Below are positions 28,378-32,631 of a stretch of DNA of 32,631 nt, piece after piece. Source of the DNA: a virus; IMG/VR virus record IMGVR_UViG_3300031521_001878, positions 1 through 32,631 of that record; one strand, given 5' to 3'. The notes beneath the pieces were generated by a model. The model ran no database searches and was not told where the DNA came from. It saw only the letters and a list, made by a program, of their open reading frames with translations. Position numbers and translations under genes: made by a program. Numbering within the stretch: the first letter of the stretch is position 1; the number at the start of each line of letters is the position of its first letter.

Positions 28378-28722
28378 ATGAAACGATTCATTTTTATTGC
28401 CATTACGCTTTTCGGTTTGTGCTTGGCAAATGCTCAAGCAGGTTATCAAACGGAAAAAACCCACCCGCCTGGAATTGCAGTTCAGTTGACATCGCAAGAT
28501 TTTCAGATGCAATCAGTTGAAGTTATTGTTACTCCGTTTTTGCCCTGTGAAAACATGTTTCAACTTAACTCCATAACGAAAAATGTTATTCTGCCAACTG
28601 CACGGATTTGTCGTTATCGCCATAATCGAGGAAGTGGTGATTTGACTTATAAATGTATTTATGCTACAAATTCCAGTTATCGGCAACAAAATCTTAACGG
28701 AAGTCGAATTAGACATGTTTGA
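28378..28722 (+). CDS. Small exported protein between two tRNA genes
   Basis: The 114-residue frame has a good signal peptide (MKRFIFIAITLFGLCLANAQ, cleavage near residue 20). The mature part is polar with three Cys and many Arg and Asn, and is not recognisable. It starts 37 bases after the first tRNA and ends 55 bases before the second. The C-terminal half looks less protein-like than the N-terminus, so it could be a decayed gene. If real it acts in the envelope; function unknown. Confidence 0.45.
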   Translation: MKRFIFIAITLFGLCLANAQAGYQTEKTHPPGIAVQLTSQDFQMQSVEVIVTPFLPCENMFQLNSITKNVILPTARICRYRHNRGSGDLTYKCIYATNSSYRQQNLNGSRIRHV

Positions 28723-28777
28723 TTTTGCCTTAAAAACAATTTGCCTTAATAGGCTACAGTCGGGTAAGACCGACAAC

Positions 28778-28850
28778 CCGTAGATAGCTCAGTTGATAGA
28801 GTACCGTGCACTTTACACGGGGGTCGGGGGTTTGAATCCTTCTCTGCGGA
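28778..28850 (+). tRNA. tRNA with unusual anticodon loop, CTT (Lys) by geometry
   Basis: The 73-base cloverleaf is well formed: acceptor CCGTAGA/TCTGCGG, D-stem GCTC/GAGT, anticodon stem CCGTG/CACGG, T-arm GGGGG-TTTGAAT-CCTTC, discriminator A. The seven-base anticodon loop is CACTTTA, placing CTT at positions 34-36 but with A at 33 and U at 37 instead of the near-universal U33 and purine 37. CCA is not encoded. It may be a decayed tRNA-Lys or a specialised variant. Confidence 0.65.
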
Positions 28851-29101
28851 CAACACCAATGATGATTGGGACTATAGAGTTTTTAGAAACGAATTTTGAA
28901 GCGGTTAGGTGATGAGCCAGTAAAAGAATACTACGTGTAGTATAAACTTATGATTTGCGTACCAATGATCATACTGGAGGATGCAGGATGCTAAGCCTAT
29001 CAATAAATTCCCTGCTTAATATCAACAAAGTGCGATGTTTCTTAATAACGAATAAAAATATGTCCCTAATGAATAGAGAAGAATCCTCAAAGGCATGAGG
29101 G
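28851..29101 (+). other. Non-coding stretch after the tRNAs, possible structured RNA
   Basis: No convincing gene lies here. Seen are a CCAAT-GATG-ATTGG hairpin (28856-28869), a palindrome ATACTAC-GT-GTAGTAT (28928-28943), a tandem AGGATGC repeat near 28980 and a TGTCCCT/AGGGACA pair (29061-29067 with 29098-29104) whose right arm overlaps the next terminator by three bases. An unknown small RNA expressed with the tRNAs is possible. No known family recognised. Confidence 0.35.
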
Positions 29102-29134
29102 ACAAAGGCGGTCAAATGATCGCCTTTGTTTTCA
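29102..29134 (+). terminator. Intrinsic terminator before the modification/terminase genes
   Basis: A 12-bp stem ACAAAGGCGGTC/GATCGCCTTTGT with an AAAT loop (29102-29113 with 29118-29129) is followed by TTTTC. It ends the DUF488/tRNA transcript. Confidence 0.85.
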
Positions 29135-29152
29135 CGTTGTAATAAAAAAACC

Positions 29153-30565
29153 ATGGCAATTCAAACACCCGGAGCTTTTTTTCTTGGTACGCTTGTTCCA
29201 TCTGAACAAAAATACATCAAGAACTTATTAGAAGAAGCCATAAAGCAAGGTTATAATAGAGTTATTGAACCTTGTTGTGGCGCATTTGCAATGTCACATG
29301 TTGCTATTCAAGCGGGTTTCAAACCTGAACAGATAGAAACAAGCGACGTTACTATGTTTTCCTCGATTATGGGATATGCTATAATGGGGAAGTCACTTGA
29401 AGATTTACAAATTGAAGCAACAGGTTTTACGAAAGAAGAATTGCTTGATCCCGCTACTGCGTTGTACGCACTGATGTATTTGAAGACAACAGTAACAGCC
29501 GGTAGCGATTTCTTTTATGCTATGCTAAAAGACCTTGAGTTAAGAAAGGAAGAACACATAAAGCATATCAACGAACAATTACAACGTGCCAAAACATTGT
29601 TGAATGGTTTTAGTTATAGACCTCTTGATATGTTTGATCACATAGAAGAGGTTATGCAAGATGAAAAGACAATCATTATTGCTAATCCTCCTACATATAC
29701 AGCGGGTTTTGAAAAATGGTACGGCACAGGAGATAACATGACTTGGAAAGAACCTGAGTATAGAATATTTGACCCGAAAACAGGTTTGCAGGATTTATTC
29801 ACAGTAATGAATCAATCGAAAGCGCTTATCATTTGTTACGAAGAGAATGAAATTCAAAAGATGGCTGGAAAAGCCATATTCACCCGTTACGGTGTTCGTA
29901 AAGGCTTCAATGTTTACCTAACCACTAATCAAGAAGAAAAGGCAGAAGAACTTGCTAACGGCAAAATGGTTGTAAGACCTAATGAATCCAAAATGATGCC
30001 TCTTGATTGCTCTACCCTACCCACCGACTACGAGATCACAGAAAACTCAAAAATTGAGTTCATGCAAGTAGAGCCTCAATATTGCCAATATTACAGAAGT
30101 GTATGGACCCACAATTTTGTTGGAGGCCAGGCACAGGTAAATGTTGTATTACTCATTGATCGTTTTGTTGCCGGAGTATTTGGGTACCAGATAGCAATAG
30201 GTGCAAAGATACTAAAAGACATTCTTATCATGTATGGAATTACTGTACCGATCAAGGGTATTCGTCTTGGTAGGCTATTGACTATGATAGCATCAAATCA
30301 AGAAACTCTCAAAGCTGTTCTTACAGATTATCAGTTATCACGTCTCACGGGAATATCCACCACTCAGCTCACCAAGTACCCCGAATCAAAAGAGATGAGA
30401 GGTATTATGAAGATGGTAAGCAAGGAAAAAGGAAAGTTAGGTTTCAAGCTTGTTTACAGATCGGATATTCAGGTACGCACTAAGGAAGAAACTCTAAAAC
30501 TATTTCTACAAAAAGAAGAATTATGGAAAAAGGAACGACAGAAAGCAAAATCCCAGATGGAGTAA
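29153..30565 (+). CDS. DNA methyltransferase-like protein with possible Mom-like C-terminal half
   Basis: The start chosen is ATG 29153 (MAIQTPGAFFLG). The 470-residue protein has a SAM motif I-like VIEPCCGAFAMS (Glu39) and motif IV-like IIIANPPTYTAG (Asn178), so the N-terminal 230 residues look like an amino-methyltransferase. The C-terminal half (WTHNFVGGQAQVNVVLLIDRF, GVFGYQIAIGAKI, GIRLGRLLTMIAS, TKYPESKEMRGIMKMV) has an acyltransferase-like layout reminiscent of Mom-type modification enzymes, a weaker call. It lies beside a ParB-like gene and terminase, overlapping the former by 43 bases. Modification of virion DNA is inferred. Confidence 0.6.
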   Translation: MAIQTPGAFFLGTLVPSEQKYIKNLLEEAIKQGYNRVIEPCCGAFAMSHVAIQAGFKPEQIETSDVTMFSSIMGYAIMGKSLEDLQIEATGFTKEELLDPATALYALMYLKTTVTAGSDFFYAMLKDLELRKEEHIKHINEQLQRAKTLLNGFSYRPLDMFDHIEEVMQDEKTIIIANPPTYTAGFEKWYGTGDNMTWKEPEYRIFDPKTGLQDLFTVMNQSKALIICYEENEIQKMAGKAIFTRYGVRKGFNVYLTTNQEEKAEELANGKMVVRPNESKMMPLDCSTLPTDYEITENSKIEFMQVEPQYCQYYRSVWTHNFVGGQAQVNVVLLIDRFVAGVFGYQIAIGAKILKDILIMYGITVPIKGIRLGRLLTMIASNQETLKAVLTDYQLSRLTGISTTQLTKYPESKEMRGIMKMVSKEKGKLGFKLVYRSDIQVRTKEETLKLFLQKEELWKKERQKAKSQME

Positions 30566-31437
30566 AGATATTGGCCGATCTTGGTTATGGTATTGTAGTT
30601 GCCGAAGTTGAAGTAACAATTATTCGGGAGCAAGATAAAAACGCCCATATAGAAAAGCCGGAAGAGTTTAGGCAACTTGCTGAGAACATCAAAAAGAGAG
30701 GTGGACTTGAAAGTTTACCTTTTTGTGCTTTGATAGATGGAAGAATTGAAATGGTATCCGGCCATCACAGATTGAGAGCAAGTAAAGAGGCTCAGCTAAA
30801 AACAATCCACGTGTTACTTGATATTACCGGACTTTCAAGAAGCCAAATTGCAGCAAAGCAAATTGCTCATAATGCTATCAAAGGGTATGATGATCCATCT
30901 ATGTTGAAAGAGATAGCAAAGATGATCACCGATGTCGATGATATGATTGAAAGTTTCATTGGTAAAGATATTCTTGGAGAACCCACAGCTGAACTCGAAA
31001 AGTTACTTTCTCCAATGGTTGATTTCGACTGGAAACAAATACAGTTTGTTTTTTTACCACACCAACTTCAAAAACTCGAAGCTCTCGTTGAACGTGTTCA
31101 GGGGAACAATGATTTCATTGGTGCCGCCTATATCGAACAGTATGAACAACTAATGGATACGCTTCAAAAGTACCAGAACTTCAAGAACATTAAGAATCTT
31201 GGTACTACAATTAATTCAATGATTGAATCGGTAGAAAACGAAATGAATGAAGCCGGATATTCAGAAGAAGGAACATGGACCACATTGCAAAGTATATTTG
31301 GTTCCTCTGCTATTCCATTGGAATTAAAAGACACAATGAAAAATGTCTTTGAAAAGCTCAAAAAATCGGGAGATATAACCGATAAAACGAAATGGAAAGC
31401 ATTAAAAGTGCTTGCTGATAATTATTTGAATGTTTGA
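30523..31437 (+). CDS. ParB-like nuclease/CTPase-domain protein
   Basis: The 304-residue protein has a ParB N-terminal domain: EVEVTIIREQDKNAHIEKPEEFRQLAENIKKRGGLES, then FCALIDGRIEMVSGHHRLRASKEA, then TGLSRSQIAAKQIAHNAIKGYDD. The GHHRLRA segment is the conserved nucleotide-binding box. The rest is helical without the usual partition-type C-terminus. Phages often place such ParB-like proteins with methyltransferases just before terminase. There is no parA here, so plasmid partition is unlikely. It overlaps the upstream gene by 43 bases. Confidence 0.75.
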   Translation: MEKGTTESKIPDGVKILADLGYGIVVAEVEVTIIREQDKNAHIEKPEEFRQLAENIKKRGGLESLPFCALIDGRIEMVSGHHRLRASKEAQLKTIHVLLDITGLSRSQIAAKQIAHNAIKGYDDPSMLKEIAKMITDVDDMIESFIGKDILGEPTAELEKLLSPMVDFDWKQIQFVFLPHQLQKLEALVERVQGNNDFIGAAYIEQYEQLMDTLQKYQNFKNIKNLGTTINSMIESVENEMNEAGYSEEGTWTTLQSIFGSSAIPLELKDTMKNVFEKLKKSGDITDKTKWKALKVLADNYLNV

Positions 31438-31439
31438 TT

Positions 31440-31889
31440 ATGGCACGACCTATTGAATACATAGAAGGCATTCACGATGCTTGGGCTGAAAGTTTGGCTA
31501 TAGAAGGCTTGACTGACAGCGAGATAGCAAAAAGGATGAACATTGCAAGGTCAACTCTCTACAAGTGGAAAAATGATTTTTCCACGTTTTCGGACGCCTT
31601 AAAAAGCGGCAAAGAACCTGCTGATGCAAAAGTAAAGTTGTCTTTGTTCAAAAGGGCAATTGGTTATACTGTTAATGAGAAGAAGGTTATAGTTGAACTG
31701 GATGCAGAAGGAAATCAAAAACCTGCTCGAATTGAAACAACAACCAAACATATTGTTCCTGACACCATTGCACAGATATTTTGGCTTAAGAATCGTTTGC
31801 CGGAAGATTGGCGTGACAAGAAAGATGTTGATTTGGGAGGCAATATGTTTTTGCAGTTAATGAAAGAGGCATCTGCAAATGATAAGTAA
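31440..31889 (+). CDS. terS: Terminase small subunit
   Basis: The start chosen is ATG 31440, two bases after the ParB-like stop; an in-frame TTG lies six bases upstream. The 149-residue protein begins with a helix-turn-helix (WAESLAIEGLTDSEIAKRMNIARSTLYKWKNDF), followed by FKRAIGYTVNEKKVIVELDAEG and TTTKHIVPDTIAQIFWLKNRLPEDWRDK, the typical layout of phage small terminases that bind packaging sites. It is 238 bases before the large subunit. Confidence 0.8.
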   Translation: MARPIEYIEGIHDAWAESLAIEGLTDSEIAKRMNIARSTLYKWKNDFSTFSDALKSGKEPADAKVKLSLFKRAIGYTVNEKKVIVELDAEGNQKPARIETTTKHIVPDTIAQIFWLKNRLPEDWRDKKDVDLGGNMFLQLMKEASANDK

Positions 31890-32127
31890 TGATTTTCGCA
31901 AATTAGTTATTGGTATTTTGGGTAATAGGTTTATTCCTCATTTTAGTAGTATACATGGGGTGATGAAGTACTAATAGATGAAGATGAATGTATTATTTGG
32001 ATGAAAAAACAACTAATATCAAAATGATAGTAAAAAATCCATTTTTCTTTACAAAAGTTGTCTACGTTAAGACGGTGAATCCTCATTTTACAGTCAAAAA
32101 TGTGTCAAAAAGTAACTAAATGTAATT
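31890..32127 (+). pseudogene. Gap between terminase genes with remnants of small frames
   Basis: In one frame, about 31905-31963 reads a membrane-like segment (LLVFWVIGLFLILVVYMG, no ATG). In another frame TWGDEVLIDEDECIIWMKKQLISK ends at 32026, and a 31-codon frame (ATG 32024-TAA 32119, MIVKNPFFFTKVVYV...) overlaps it by ATGA. Together they look like a broken or frameshifted small membrane protein plus a tiny ORF. None is certain. Confidence 0.3.
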
Positions 32128-32631
32128 ATGTCTTTCGATAATAAGCAAATATCCGTTTACCGTTCTTGGCAATTAGACTGGTGTAAGTTTGCAAGGGATG
32201 TGCTTGGGTGCTACTTAGACAAAGATCAAGAGGATATTTTACATTCTATTCAAAAGAACAGGCGTGTATCTGTAGCAAGTGGAACAGCAAGAGGTAAGGA
32301 TTTCGTTGCGGCAGTGGCCGGTTTATCGTTTTTGTATTTAACTCCTAAATGGGGCAAAGATGGATCACTCATTGAAAACACAAAGGTTGCATTAACTGCA
32401 CCAACGGGAAGGCAAATAGAAAATATCATGCAACCTGAATTTGCAAGGTTGTTCAATAATGCTAAAAAACGTGGAGCTGTTTTACCCGGTAGGTTAGTTG
32501 CATGTGATATTAGAACAGATAGTGATGAATGGTTTCTAACCGGTTTTAAGGCTGACGAAAATAATCATGAAGCTTGGACAGGATTTCATGCCGTTAATAC
32601 TATGTTCATTGTTACGGAGGCATCAGGTATT
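32128..32631 (+). CDS. terL: Terminase large subunit (N-terminal part, runs off the window)
   Basis: ATG 32128 opens a frame of 168 codons that continues past the right edge. The protein has MSFDNKQISVYRSWQLDWCKFARDVLGCYLDKDQEDI, then a Walker A-like SGTARGKD at residues 51-58, an ALTAPTGRQIENIM strand and MFIVTEASGI (Walker B-like, near residue 160). This is the ATPase half of a large terminase that drives DNA into the capsid. The nuclease domain lies beyond the window. Confidence 0.85.
   Translation, partial: MSFDNKQISVYRSWQLDWCKFARDVLGCYLDKDQEDILHSIQKNRRVSVASGTARGKDFVAAVAGLSFLYLTPKWGKDGSLIENTKVALTAPTGRQIENIMQPEFARLFNNAKKRGAVLPGRLVACDIRTDSDEWFLTGFKADENNHEAWTGFHAVNTMFIVTEASGI

Noticed and set aside
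28513-28776. 87-codon minus-strand frame opposite the exported protein between tRNAs
   Set aside because: No RBS, promoter or family signal; the plus-strand frame has a good signal peptide and fits the operon direction.
28969-29154. 61-codon minus-strand frame over the non-coding stretch and terminator
   Set aside because: It reads through a strong terminator hairpin and its composition looks random.
30523-31437. ParB-like gene as evidence for a phage-plasmid partition system
   Set aside because: There is no ParA ATPase or centromere-like repeat, and the position beside the terminase is typical of phage ParB-like proteins.

Overview
The window reads as a contiguous stretch of a temperate tailed-phage genome from the Bacteroidota, most likely the order Bacteroidales. 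The evidence is AT-rich DNA, promoters with TAnnTTT-type -7 boxes instead of sigma70 boxes, almost no Shine-Dalgarno sequences, and protein families typical of Bacteroidota phages and CTnDOT-like elements (DUF6266-like, DUF3873, RadC, DUF4942, DUF4373, YopX, DUF488). All names come from reading the sequence; nothing was searched.

Layout. 1-2520: end of a virion surface gene, then a lysis cassette (GH108 endolysin, holin-like and spanin-like membrane proteins) closed by a terminator. 2640-3840: two small genes behind a phage-regulon promoter. 3881-7300: a block resembling CTnDOT-type conjugative-transposon cargo (IntDOT-like recombinase remnant, DUF3873, RadC, small DUF, DUF4942 methyltransferase). 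7320-8912: a candidate attP (tRNA-3'-end-like core plus terminator, flanked by paired 10-bp arm repeats) and the phage integrase. An intact attP between phage genes suggests the free or circular phage form rather than a prophage edge. 8902-10313 (minus strand): immunity operon with an XRE repressor and accessory genes. 10454-14140: early operon with Cro-like, LuxR-type and MerR-like regulators and an SMC-like ATPase. 14149-17262: recombination operon (Bet annealase, MBL-fold hydrolase). 17353-20024: replication (DUF4373 protein, DnaB helicase).

20069-22999 is the most unusual part. A phage-type promoter precedes small genes separated by long imperfect palindromes that behave like integron attC sites. 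Each cassette's first bases (GTTA...) are exactly complementary to the bases just after its own gene (...TAAC), as expected of integron gene cassettes. No integron integrase is visible, so this looks like a cluster of attC sites lacking an integrase (CALIN), embedded in a phage.

23000-28240: accessory and late-early genes (radical SAM, ASCH, HD-like, NinG, YopX, DUF488). 28269-28850: an initiator-like tRNA and a second tRNA with an abnormal anticodon loop, flanking a small secreted protein. 29153-32631: a methyltransferase with a possible Mom-like C-terminal half, a ParB-like protein, the small terminase and the start of the large terminase, leading into the packaging and morphogenesis genes.

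Regulation. Four promoters share a palindrome TGAGTA-N5-TACTCA at a fixed 8-9 bp upstream of the -7 box, which defines a phage regulon covering the 2.7-kb gene, the Bet operon, the cassette array and the DUF488/tRNA operon. The likely controller is one of the regulators encoded at 10-11.7 kb.
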